Assembly (NCBI GenBank): GCA_943331345.2
Contig: CALQLF020000002.1
Span: forward strand, 24,464 to 88,463
Length of the DNA stretch: 64,000 bases
Source of the DNA: Candidatus Planktophila lacus
GTDB taxonomy: Bacteria > Pseudomonadota > Gammaproteobacteria > Steroidobacterales > Steroidobacteraceae
Direction: 5' to 3'
In this document: piece after piece, positions 8,377 to 15,638 of the stretch
Position numbering within the stretch: the stretch's first letter is position 1
Layout of the letters: each line of letters begins with the position of its first letter
Program-made: the position numbers and the translations under genes
The notes under the pieces: model-generated
What the model saw: only the letters and a program-made list of their open reading frames with translations
Databases searched by the model: none
What the model was told of the DNA's origin: nothing

Positions 8377-9284
8377 TGAGCGCGGCGACTAGGGTGGAGG
8401 AGGGAGTTCGTGTGGAGCGCCGCCCTGGCGGTCTGCATGCGGCTTGCTTCTCTGCCATGGCCAGCCCCTGCGAGGTGCTGGTGGACACCACCAGCGCCGA
8501 ATTGGCCTTAGAGGTAGGTTCGCGCGCAGCGCGCGAGGCTTGGCGCATAGAACAGCGCTATAGCCGCTACCAGCCCGAAAGCGTCCTCAGCGCGCTCAAT
8601 GCGAGCAACGGCAAGCCCGTGGAGATGGATGCCGAGACCACGGCCTTGCTCGAATATGCCCGCCGGTGCCATGTGGAGAGTGATGGTTGGTTTGACGTCA
8701 CCAGCGGTGTGTTGCGCCGGGCATGGCGTTTTGACGGTTCGCATAACATTCCGGCTGCTGAACGTGTTTCCAAGTTACTTAGCCTTGTCGGCTTCCAGAA
8801 GTTAATTTTGGATCCGCCGTTCCTCTCCGTGCCAACCGGCATGGAATTGGACCTTGGTGGCATCGGCAAGGAGTACGCCGTAGACCGCGCCTTGATGCTG
8901 GCAACGATCGGTACCACTGCGCCCGTTTTGGTGAACTTTGGTGGCGATCTAGCTTGCCACGGCGTTCCGCAATCGGGGCCCTGGCAAATTGGTGTCGAAA
9001 GGCCCGGTGCGCATGCCAGTGCTGCCATGGTGCTGGAGCTAGCCAGCAGCGGCGGTTTGGCGACCAGTGGCGATACCCATCGGTATCTGCTGCAGGAAGG
9101 CCGCAGGCTCGGCCATATCCTCAATCCGCGCACTGGGTGGCCCGTGGAAGGCGGTCCAGCGTCCGTGACCGTCGCCGCAGGAAGTTGTCTGGAAGCCGGC
9201 ACCTTAGCGACCTTCGCGTTGCTGAAGGGTGCTGGAGCGGAAGCGTTCCTTAGGGAACAGGGTGTGCGGTATTGGTTGCTCTAA
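8376..9284 (+). CDS. apbE: ApbE-like FAD:protein FMN transferase, divergent active site
   Basis: A 302-residue ApbE-family protein. Recognisable motifs are FSAMASPCEV (25-34), DGWFDVTSGVLRRAW (103-117), ELDLGGIGKEYAVD (157-170), LVNFGGDLACHG (185-196) and GHILNPRTGWPVE (246-258). ApbE enzymes attach FMN to a Thr of extracytoplasmic electron-transfer proteins. In the normal motif A-D-A-x-A-T the Asp binds the catalytic metal; here the segment reads EAGTLAT, with Gly275 at that position and Thr279 kept. No N-terminal signal is obvious. The start at 8376 shares a base with the DUF3570 stop. No protein in the window has a clear classical flavinylation motif, so the acceptor is unknown. Confidence 0.85.
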   Translation: MSAATRVEEGVRVERRPGGLHAACFSAMASPCEVLVDTTSAELALEVGSRAAREAWRIEQRYSRYQPESVLSALNASNGKPVEMDAETTALLEYARRCHVESDGWFDVTSGVLRRAWRFDGSHNIPAAERVSKLLSLVGFQKLILDPPFLSVPTGMELDLGGIGKEYAVDRALMLATIGTTAPVLVNFGGDLACHGVPQSGPWQIGVERPGAHASAAMVLELASSGGLATSGDTHRYLLQEGRRLGHILNPRTGWPVEGGPASVTVAAGSCLEAGTLATFALLKGAGAEAFLREQGVRYWLL

Positions 9285-9351
9285 GCGGGAATAGCCGAGA
9301 CAAGTAAGAACTCAGGGATTTTGGACGTCTCATTACGGAACCTACACTACG

Positions 9352-9367
9352 CATAATGTATATTATG
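9352..9367. promoter_or_regulatory. Inverted repeat in AT-rich leader of the small-peptide genes
   Basis: CATAAT and ATTATG arms separated by GTAT, inside the AT-rich 9285-9452 gap and about 86 bases before the first small-peptide gene. The surrounding TATATTATGTTAAATTAAATAT offers several possible -10 boxes. It suggests that the three peptide genes have their own regulated promoter separate from the ApbE operon. Confidence 0.4.
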
Positions 9368-9452
9368 TTAAATTAAATATCATTGCCCAAAAGTACGGCA
9401 ACAACCGGCACCAAGATGCTAGATTTCTGGCACCACCATGCTGAGAAAACCG

Positions 9453-9659
9453 ATGAAAAAATTGCTTATCCGTTCGCTACCCGTCGTTGGCACGACGTCC
9501 CTTCTCTTCTCCAGCGCTGCCGTTGCCGGAAGAATGAATGCCGCCGGCACACTGCTCAGCGAAGGTGGCTTTGGGAAGAACGAAACCATCGGGCTACTGG
9601 TGTTGGCCGTAGTTGCGGTTGCGGTGATCGTTTACCTCAGACAGCGGCAGCCGAAATAA
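9453..9659 (+). CDS. Small membrane peptide 1 of tandem family (AGTLLSE motif)
   Basis: A 68-residue protein I cannot assign to a named family. Layout: basic start MKKLLIRS, hydrophobic signal core ending SSAAVAG (likely cleavage after AVA at about 25), a short linker with the motif AAGTLLSEGGFGKNE, a hydrophobic segment IGLLVLAVVAVAVIVYL, and a basic tail RQRQPK. If the signal is cleaved, the mature peptide is about 43 residues with one membrane helix, N-terminus outside. It shares architecture and motif with the next two genes. An ATG at 9438 is possible, but 9453 gives a cleaner signal peptide. Confidence 0.72.
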   Translation: MKKLLIRSLPVVGTTSLLFSSAAVAGRMNAAGTLLSEGGFGKNETIGLLVLAVVAVAVIVYLRQRQPK

Positions 9660-9719
9660 CCTGCGGAACACCGTAAAGCCAGATTTGCTTCATTTTTGCC
9701 CAAAGGAGAGATATTCCCC

Positions 9720-9926
9720 ATGAACAAGCCACTTTCCCGATTCCTACCTACGCTTGCAGTGGTGACCGTTATCTTCCCCGGCGCCGCCCTTGCAGGGCAT
9801 AGCATTGCTGCTGGCACACTGCTCAGCGAAGGTGGCTTTGGAAAGAGCGAAGCCATCGGGCTGCTCGTGGGGGCCTTTGTGGCGGTCGTTGTTGTCATCT
9901 ATCTCAAGCGGCGGAAGTCCAAATAA
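9720..9926 (+). CDS. Small membrane peptide 2 of tandem family (AGTLLSE motif)
   Basis: A 68-residue paralogue of the preceding gene. The signal core ends PGAALAG, then AAGTLLSEGGFGKSE, then the membrane segment IGLLVGAFVAVVVVIYL and basic tail KRRKSK. The motif region is almost identical to peptide 1 both as protein and DNA (the bases encoding TLLSEGGFG match closely), while signal and membrane parts have drifted but keep their character. A strong Shine-Dalgarno, AAAGGAGAG, lies 10 bases before the ATG at 9720, which fixes the start and supports real translation. Function unknown; conservation of the motif between duplicates implies selection on it. Confidence 0.75.
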   Translation: MNKPLSRFLPTLAVVTVIFPGAALAGHSIAAGTLLSEGGFGKSEAIGLLVGAFVAVVVVIYLKRRKSK

Positions 9927-9986
9927 TCCCCCCAAGCACTGCACAGCGTGCAACTGCTTCATCTCTCGACGCGCTCTAGGTACCCC

Positions 9987-10190
9987 ATGAACCAGTTCTC
10001 ATCCTTGCTTTCTGCCCTCGCTGGCGCGTCGCTGCTCTATTCAGGTGCTGCCCTTGCCGGCATGCCCCACACCGCTGGCACTTTGCTTAGCGAAGAGGTG
10101 CACAGCAGCAACGAGATTGCCATCGTGGTTGGACTGGCTGTCTTTGTAGTTGGCTTCATCGTTTACTTAAGACGGCGCAAGTCGAAGTAA
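9987..10190 (+). CDS. Small membrane peptide 3 of tandem family (AGTLLSE motif)
   Basis: A 67-residue, more diverged paralogue. The signal core ends SGAALAG and the motif is TAGTLLSEEVHSSNE, so AGTLLSE is invariant in all three while the GGFGK part is lost. A hydrophobic segment, IAIVVGLAVFVVGFIVYL, and basic tail RRRKSK follow. The ATG at 9987 was chosen because it starts a normal signal peptide; an in-frame start 39 bases earlier does not. The hydroxylase gene begins 16 bases after the stop, so the last peptide and that enzyme are probably co-transcribed. Confidence 0.72.
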   Translation: MNQFSSLLSALAGASLLYSGAALAGMPHTAGTLLSEEVHSSNEIAIVVGLAVFVVGFIVYLRRRKSK

Positions 10191-10206
10191 GTTCGAAGCA
10201 GTACCC

Positions 10207-11046
10207 GTGGCGGGCTGGCTAAGCAACCACGCCGAGTTCCTGACGGCAGTGCTCGTCGTGATGGCGTTCTTCACCATTGCGGCGTGGGAAACCTTCGCGC
10301 CAAACCATCCGACTCGTCTGGGGCAATCCCGGCGGTGGGTTCGCTCCGGGTCTCTTTACGCTATTGGGCTAATCGCTAGCAGCCTTTGTTTCCCTATCGC
10401 CGCCTCCACTGTAGTGGACTGGGCGCAGCTACATCGCGTAGGGCTCTTCAACAACCTGCAACTGCCGACCGCTCTAGCGGTTGTATTGGGTGTGTTGCTA
10501 ATGGACTTCGGTGATTACCTCACACACCGCGTGATGCACGCAGTGCCGGTGTTATGGCGGTTTCACCAGGTTCACCATTCAGACCTCGACTTCGACTGTG
10601 CCACCGATCTTCTACACCACCCCGTAGAAATCCTCGTCACCGGCGTGCTGTATTTTGCGCAGTTGCTTCTCTGGGGGCTGCCGTACGAATCCGTATTGGT
10701 ATTCGCCCTGCTAGGAATCCTTGCCGGACCTTGGCAACACGGCAATTTGAAGTTACCCGCGGCACTTCAACGAGTTTTGCAGAAGGTACTGGTCACGCCA
10801 GAGATGCACCGGGTCCACCATTCGTCCGTTGCTAACGATGGCAACCGGAACTTCTCTATCATTTTCCCGTGGTGGGATAGATGGTTCGGAACCTATGCGA
10901 GAGCACCTGTTGATGGTTGGTCCACGCTGCGTTTTGGCTTGGTCGACCGCCAAAACGCTGGCGATGTGACGTTTTTCAGACTTCTGTGCGAACCGTTGGG
11001 CGTGATGCCGCCGCTGCGTTTCGCCCGGCAGTTCTTCCGAAAATAA
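10207..11046 (+). CDS. Fatty acid hydroxylase / sterol desaturase superfamily protein
   Basis: A 279-residue integral membrane di-iron enzyme. It shows the superfamily's histidine clusters: HRVMH (107-111), HQVHH (120-124) and HRVHH near residue 200, plus DFGDYLTH before the first. About four hydrophobic segments surround them. Members hydroxylate or desaturate fatty acyl chains, sterols or carotenoids; the substrate cannot be told. The start is a GTG at 10207, 16 bases after the third small peptide, with no strong Shine-Dalgarno, which suggests coupling. Its 3' end overlaps the convergent flavoprotein gene by 71 bases, with both C-termini looking genuine. Confidence 0.82.
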   Translation: MAGWLSNHAEFLTAVLVVMAFFTIAAWETFAPNHPTRLGQSRRWVRSGSLYAIGLIASSLCFPIAASTVVDWAQLHRVGLFNNLQLPTALAVVLGVLLMDFGDYLTHRVMHAVPVLWRFHQVHHSDLDFDCATDLLHHPVEILVTGVLYFAQLLLWGLPYESVLVFALLGILAGPWQHGNLKLPAALQRVLQKVLVTPEMHRVHHSSVANDGNRNFSIIFPWWDRWFGTYARAPVDGWSTLRFGLVDRQNAGDVTFFRLLCEPLGVMPPLRFARQFFRK

Positions 11047-12370
11047 TGGCATTGGCAATGGACGCGCCGCCTGCGGCATAGCACTGTCCAAACATGCCGC
11101 CGGTGGATTCGCCAGCCGCGAACAAGCCGGGGATAGGCAAATCGGCAGGCCCGAGTACCCGCGCCTCGCGGTCTATGCGAAGGCCTGCTCCCGTCCAGCA
11201 AATGACCGCTGGCTTGATAGGCACCGAGTAAAAAGGTGGTTGGCGGATAGGCTGCAACCACTCAACGCCCTTGAAGAAGCGTGTGTCCTTGCCGACATCG
11301 CAATCGGTGTTGTAGTGCGCCACCGTGGTCTCGAGCGTTGCCGCGTGAACGCTAAGTGCTTCGGCAAGTTCATGCAAAGAATTTCGCACCGTCAGTTTCC
11401 CGCTCCGTGCAAATTCGGCCAACCGGTCCGCCGACCAGTTGGGTGCCGCCGGCTTGTGGGAACTCGAGCGACTAACTTCGTCGAAGATAGCGAAGCATTC
11501 GCCAGTAGGCTGCTCCTTTAGTACCTCCGCAAGCACCGAATACTCGGTACGCTCGTTGACGAAACGTCTGCCGTGGCGGTTCACAAAAACCAGCCAACCA
11601 GGCAGGTACGGCTCCAACTCTCGGTTGAACCCAGAGGTGAGCAGCAGTAATCCACGGTTGTGCCCAGCCAACTCAGCACCCACCTGAAGCCCTAGATCAA
11701 TACCGTCACCCCGGGAGTGCTTGCTGCCGATGTACCACGCAATGTCCGGGTGACGAGTCGCATCCGGGTAGTACTGCGCCAGCTTTTCGGTATCGTTACC
11801 GAAGCCACCAGTAGCCACCACTACCGCACCAGCACGAACAACACCCTCGTCGGTAACGACGCCAGTGACCCTATCCGACTCTTGTAGCAACGTGAGAATA
11901 CGAGTGTTCAGCGCCACATCGACGGTCTTGCCAACCAGCGAAGCCTCTAGCGCTGCGGCGATAGCTGCGCCATGGCCCGCCGCTCGGTGTCCGCGGGCGA
12001 CTCCATCTACGCCTGCGACATAGAGATCCTCGACCCGGAACTCGACGCCAAGAGACATCAACCAATCGAGTGTAGGCGCACTGTCCTCGCAAAGCCGGTG
12101 AACCAATGACGGCTCCAGCTTGTGCTGATTGACGTTCATGTAATAACTGAACTGCTCCGCAGGGCTATCGTTAATGCCAGCAGAAAGCTGAACACTGGTA
12201 CCAGCCGCATAGAACACGCCACCCGACAAAGCAGTGCTCCCGCCGAGTTTCCGATCAGCGTCTACGAGCAACACCCGCGCGCCCGCCTCCGCCGCCGTAT
12301 TCGCTGCCGCCATTCCGGCGCCACCACCGCCAAGCACGATGACGTCGTAGTCGACTTGATTGGCGTGCAT
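10976..12370 (-). CDS. FAD-dependent oxidoreductase, fumarate reductase/ketosteroid dehydrogenase type
   Basis: A 464-residue flavoprotein. The N-terminal dinucleotide motif is VIVLGGGGAGMAAANTA. RHGRRFVNERTEYSV resembles the substrate-domain arginine region of the fumarate reductase/succinate dehydrogenase flavoprotein superfamily, and the C-terminal GLFAAGESTGGMFGQCYAAGG closes the FAD site. There is no FMN-binding or heme domain and no signal peptide, so it is a stand-alone cytoplasmic enzyme, perhaps acting on an enone or organic acid. The ATG at 12370 is preferred; upstream in-frame sequence lacks a domain. It follows the M28 peptidase by 40 bases on the same strand and overlaps the hydroxylase gene tail to tail. 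Confidence 0.82.
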   Translation of the reverse strand: MHANQVDYDVIVLGGGGAGMAAANTAAEAGARVLLVDADRKLGGSTALSGGVFYAAGTSVQLSAGINDSPAEQFSYYMNVNQHKLEPSLVHRLCEDSAPTLDWLMSLGVEFRVEDLYVAGVDGVARGHRAAGHGAAIAAALEASLVGKTVDVALNTRILTLLQESDRVTGVVTDEGVVRAGAVVVATGGFGNDTEKLAQYYPDATRHPDIAWYIGSKHSRGDGIDLGLQVGAELAGHNRGLLLLTSGFNRELEPYLPGWLVFVNRHGRRFVNERTEYSVLAEVLKEQPTGECFAIFDEVSRSSSHKPAAPNWSADRLAEFARSGKLTVRNSLHELAEALSVHAATLETTVAHYNTDCDVGKDTRFFKGVEWLQPIRQPPFYSVPIKPAVICWTGAGLRIDREARVLGPADLPIPGLFAAGESTGGMFGQCYAAGGASIANAIIFGRTAGRNAAAASRPTVRTEV

Positions 12371-12410
12371 CAGTGGTTCCTCAAGCGCCGACAATGACTC
12401 TTTGCAGCTA

Positions 12411-13613
12411 TCACTGGACGATGCCAGCCCCAGCCAATCGCCCAATGGCCCCGAGGGTGGTCTGGGCGGCATTCAGCCCGAGCCGGAAGTCGTCGTCCGT
12501 GAACGTGCTGAACAGGTCCGTGGGTTGGTGCCAGTGCGGGTCCCAACCGGCACCAATCTCCTTGCCGCGTTCGTTCTCGCGCAAGCTGATGGCAGGCACC
12601 ACGTCCATGAACGGCACGCTGTCCGTGTTGGTCATGTGCGGGCCGATGGTCGCTGGGTAATCCGTTGCATACGTTTCATTGGCTGAATGAAATGCGACCG
12701 CGAGGGCTTGCGAGGCGCCCGCGAACTGGGACTGCGACTGGAACTCAATGTTCACGTCCGCTTCTGGCCGTTGCTGCTTGGCCACAGTGCCGTCAGCCTG
12801 CGGCATGCCATGGTCGAACATCATCATGTCGTGCTGAACCATCCCGAGCCACTTAGGTTCCGGATACTTGCCGGAGCCCGGCGGATCTTCTTTACCTTGC
12901 AAGGGGCCACGCTGTTCGACATAGGCTCTTGCACCGTTCAGCCCGGTTTCCTCATTGTTCCAGAGAACAAAACGAATGGAGCGCTCCGTACGCACCTCGG
13001 GCGCCGAGAAGATTCTGGCAAGCTCCATGACTATAGCCGTGCCCGAACCATCGTCGTTAGCAGCCTCGCCCCAGCCGTGGCCGTCAAAATGCGCGCCGAC
13101 GATATACATTTCCTCAGGATGTACTGTTCCGATTTTGGTGCAGTAAACCTCCTGTCGCTCGCCCGGAGAGGAGGGCTGTGAATTCAGTGCGCGGAGTTTT
13201 TCGTCCGGCTGGAGAAGCGGATCTTTATTAACCCCCGTCACCACTTTTTTACCACGATAGCGACCGCCGCCAACGGCTGCATTGGGCCCTTTGGCAATTG
13301 GCGGGCCGCTCGGCAGTTGGGTCTCCGGCGGAAACAGGTAGGTGAGACGTTCCACGTTGCTGCAACCGTAACTGCGCAGTTGTGCCTCGATCCAATCGAG
13401 CGCAGCACGGTTGCGGTCGGTACCCTCGCGCCGGTCGCCAAAGGTAGTCAGGCTGTGCACGGTCTCTTTGTATCGAGCGAGGTCAAGACGCGCGACCAGT
13501 ACCTGCACTGGGTCGGGCACAGATGGCGACACTGGGGCTGGAATACCCTGACCAAAGGCTGGTAGCACCCCGAGACCAAGCGAGGTCAGGACGGAACACA
13601 ATCGACTGTTCAC
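12411..13613 (-). CDS. Secreted M28 family metallopeptidase
   Basis: A 400-residue di-zinc aminopeptidase-like protein. A short signal peptide (CSVLTSLGLGVLPAFGQG) is followed by zinc and catalytic motifs: His175 in GAHFDGH, Asp187/Asp188 in ANDDGSG, Glu221/Glu222 in NNEETG, the Asp in MMMFDHG, and a C-terminal His in DPHWHQPTD. These match the M28 order H-D-E-(E)-D-H. It should act in the periplasm or outside, removing N-terminal residues from peptides. The start is a GTG at 13613. It lies 99 bases downstream of the MacB-like permease and just upstream of the flavoprotein on the same strand. Confidence 0.88.
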   Translation of the reverse strand: MNSRLCSVLTSLGLGVLPAFGQGIPAPVSPSVPDPVQVLVARLDLARYKETVHSLTTFGDRREGTDRNRAALDWIEAQLRSYGCSNVERLTYLFPPETQLPSGPPIAKGPNAAVGGGRYRGKKVVTGVNKDPLLQPDEKLRALNSQPSSPGERQEVYCTKIGTVHPEEMYIVGAHFDGHGWGEAANDDGSGTAIVMELARIFSAPEVRTERSIRFVLWNNEETGLNGARAYVEQRGPLQGKEDPPGSGKYPEPKWLGMVQHDMMMFDHGMPQADGTVAKQQRPEADVNIEFQSQSQFAGASQALAVAFHSANETYATDYPATIGPHMTNTDSVPFMDVVPAISLRENERGKEIGAGWDPHWHQPTDLFSTFTDDDFRLGLNAAQTTLGAIGRLAGAGIVQ

Positions 13614-13712
13614 ATGGCACCCCGCGCAGAGTTACTTGGACCAACTTGTTATCTGAATCCGGCGTTAGCGAGTGCAGCGCGACAGTCACCCACTGTCGGC
13701 GCCGCAGGCCCA

Positions 13713-14933
13713 TTACTGGTAGCGCAGCGCTTCGATGGGTTGCAGCGAAGCGGCGCGCCTGGCCGGGTAGAACCCGAAGAACACGCCGATGCCCGCGGCC
13801 ACACCAAAGCCCAGCATCACCGAGCCTGCGGTCACCACAGGCTTCAGTTCCGTAGCATTGGCTACCGCCCGTGCGCCGCCCACACCCACCAACACCCCAA
13901 TGAGACAGCCGACGAGCGACAGCACAATGGACTCCAGCAAGAACTGCCACAACACATCACGACGGCGTGCGCCGATGGCCATGCGAATACCGATTTCGCG
14001 AGTCCGTTCCGTCACGCTCACGAGCATGATGTTCATGATGCCGATGCCGCCAACGATGAGCGAGATGGAGGCGATCGCCCCGAGCAGCAGCTTCATTGCG
14101 GCGGTCGTGCTGGCTGCGGCATTCATGATGGAGGTCATGTTGCGGACCGAAAAATCGTCTTCTTGTCCCTCGCGAATGCGGTGCCTATCTCGCAGCAGCG
14201 TTTCCATCTCTCCCTGCAACCGGTCCATGACTTCCGGCCCTTCGGCCTTCACTTGGACGAAACGTACGGAGCCGATGACCTGCGTACCAAACACCTGGCG
14301 TTGTGCTGTGGTGACGGGAATGATGACCACGTCGTCTTGGTCACGACCATCAATGGCCTGGCCACGCGGCTCCGTCATGCCGATGACGGTGAATGGACTC
14401 TGATTAACGCGAATGGTGCGACCAATGGGGCTATCGCCACCAAAGAGATTTTCGGCCAACGACGGCCCAATGACCGCCACACGCGTCGCCCCGCGCACAT
14501 CCGACTCGTCGAAGGCCTGGCCTTCGGCGAACTTGACCTCGGCGACCGTGAAATAGCCAGGGGTAGTGCCAGTAACGCTGGTGGACCAATTCGTCGGCCC
14601 AACCACCACCTGCGCGGCCCCTGGCGAAGACGGCGAGACAGCCACTACGCCGTCCAGATCCTCCAGTGCATCGGCGTCGTCGATGGTCAGCGTCGGCGCG
14701 CTACCGGAACCCATGCGTATACCGCCCGCTTGGGGCGCACCGGACACCACCATGAACAAGTTGCTGCCCATGGAAGCGATGGATGCTCGGACGCTGTCCT
14801 CCACCCCCTTGCCGATGGCCAGCATCATGATGACGGCACCAACACCAATGACCATCCCAAGCATGGTCAAGGCCGAACGCATGCGATTGGCGGCCATGGC
14901 GCGCAGCGCCTCGCCGATGAGCGGACCTATCAT
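13713..14933 (-). CDS. MacB-type ABC transporter permease
   Basis: A 406-residue FtsX-like permease: an N-terminal membrane helix (MLGMVIGVGAVIMMLAIG), a periplasmic core domain of roughly 210 residues, and three C-terminal helices including GIGIMNIMLVSVTERTREIGIRMAIGARRRDVLWQF in pieces, the typical coupling-helix region. Together with the ATPase and MacA-like adaptor it would form a tripartite efflux or mechanotransmission pump. Classical MacB fuses the ATPase and permease; here they are separate genes. The ATG at 14933 overlaps the ATPase stop by 4 bases (ATGA), which sets the start against an alternative at 15014. Substrate unknown; macrolide export is only the founding example. Confidence 0.9.
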   Translation of the reverse strand: MIGPLIGEALRAMAANRMRSALTMLGMVIGVGAVIMMLAIGKGVEDSVRASIASMGSNLFMVVSGAPQAGGIRMGSGSAPTLTIDDADALEDLDGVVAVSPSSPGAAQVVVGPTNWSTSVTGTTPGYFTVAEVKFAEGQAFDESDVRGATRVAVIGPSLAENLFGGDSPIGRTIRVNQSPFTVIGMTEPRGQAIDGRDQDDVVIIPVTTAQRQVFGTQVIGSVRFVQVKAEGPEVMDRLQGEMETLLRDRHRIREGQEDDFSVRNMTSIMNAAASTTAAMKLLLGAIASISLIVGGIGIMNIMLVSVTERTREIGIRMAIGARRRDVLWQFLLESIVLSLVGCLIGVLVGVGGARAVANATELKPVVTAGSVMLGFGVAAGIGVFFGFYPARRAASLQPIEALRYQ

Positions 14934-15637
14934 TCGTGTCTCCTGAACTCGGGCGGAATGGGCCCGTCGTACTGGATAAGACCATCTTTCAACTGTACGA
15001 GGCGCTTGGCCCACGCAGCAATATCCTGCTCGTGGGTCACCACGATCAGTGTCACGCCCTCCTCGCGGTTCAGTCGCTCGAAGAGCCGCATGATCTCCGC
15101 GCTGGTGGTCGAGTCGAGATTGCCGGTCGGCTCGTCCGCCAGAACCACGGCTGGCTGGCCTATCAGGGCACGGGCAATGGCAACGCGCTGCTGCTGCCCA
15201 CCCGAGATGCGGTTCGGGAGACTACGCGCGTAGCCGTCCAACCCCACCTTGGCCAGCATGTCGCGGGCCCGCTGGTTGCGGTCAGAACGCGATACGCCGG
15301 CATAAACCAATGGCAGCGCTACGTTGTCCTCAAGGCTACTACGCGCCATGAGGTTGAAGCCCTGGAACACAAAGCCCAGCGTACGGTTCCGCAGTCCCGC
15401 GAGTGCGGAGTCGTCGAGTTCGCCCACGCTGGAACCGGCGAGTCGATAAACGCCGTCGGTAGGAACGTCGAGGCAACCGAGAATATTCATCAGCGTCGAT
15501 TTGCCGGAACCACTGGGCCCCATGATCGCCACGAACTCGCCAGCCTCAATCTGCAGATTGATGCCTTTCAAGACGTGCAGCGTTTCCGCTTCCGTCGTGT
15601 AGTCCTTCAAGACGCCGGTGAGTTCAATGACGGCCAT
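14930..15637 (-). CDS. MacB/LolD-type ABC transporter ATPase
   Basis: A 235-residue ATPase with Walker A GPSGSGKST, Q-loop in GFVFQGFNL, signature ISGGQQQRVAIARAL, Walker B VVLADEPTGNLD and the switch His in IVVTHEQD. GNLDS and the LMARSSLEDNVALPL region place it in the MacB/LolD (MKL) class that drives FtsX-like permeases. The ATG at 15637 is chosen: it lies 1 base from the MacA-like stop and gives a normal N-terminus MAVIELTGV. Cytoplasmic; works with the permease just downstream. Confidence 0.92.
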   Translation of the reverse strand: MAVIELTGVLKDYTTEAETLHVLKGINLQIEAGEFVAIMGPSGSGKSTLMNILGCLDVPTDGVYRLAGSSVGELDDSALAGLRNRTLGFVFQGFNLMARSSLEDNVALPLVYAGVSRSDRNQRARDMLAKVGLDGYARSLPNRISGGQQQRVAIARALIGQPAVVLADEPTGNLDSTTSAEIMRLFERLNREEGVTLIVVTHEQDIAAWAKRLVQLKDGLIQYDGPIPPEFRRHE

Positions 15638-15638
15638 C

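Larger units (their letters stand above)
9453..10190 (+). repeat. Tandem array of three paralogous small genes
   Basis: Three genes of 67-68 codons lie head to tail with spacers of 60 bases each. Repeat unit about 270 bases; the best-conserved part is the block encoding AGTLLSE. Pattern indicates tandem duplication followed by divergence. Confidence 0.7.

Noticed and set aside
9453..10190. CRISPR-like or satellite repeat array
   Set aside because: The repeats are whole small genes with Shine-Dalgarno sites and diverged ends, not short identical repeats with unique spacers.
9453..10190. PEP-CTERM or LPXTG sorting tags
   Set aside because: The motif is AGTLLSE, not PEP or LPXTG, the proteins are too short to carry cargo, and no exosortase or sortase is present.
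13614..15233. Long plus-strand open frame (539 codons) antisense to the MacB-like permease and ATPase
   Set aside because: His/Arg/Gln-rich shadow of GC-rich coding DNA; no domain, and the minus-strand genes have complete ABC motifs and coupled starts.
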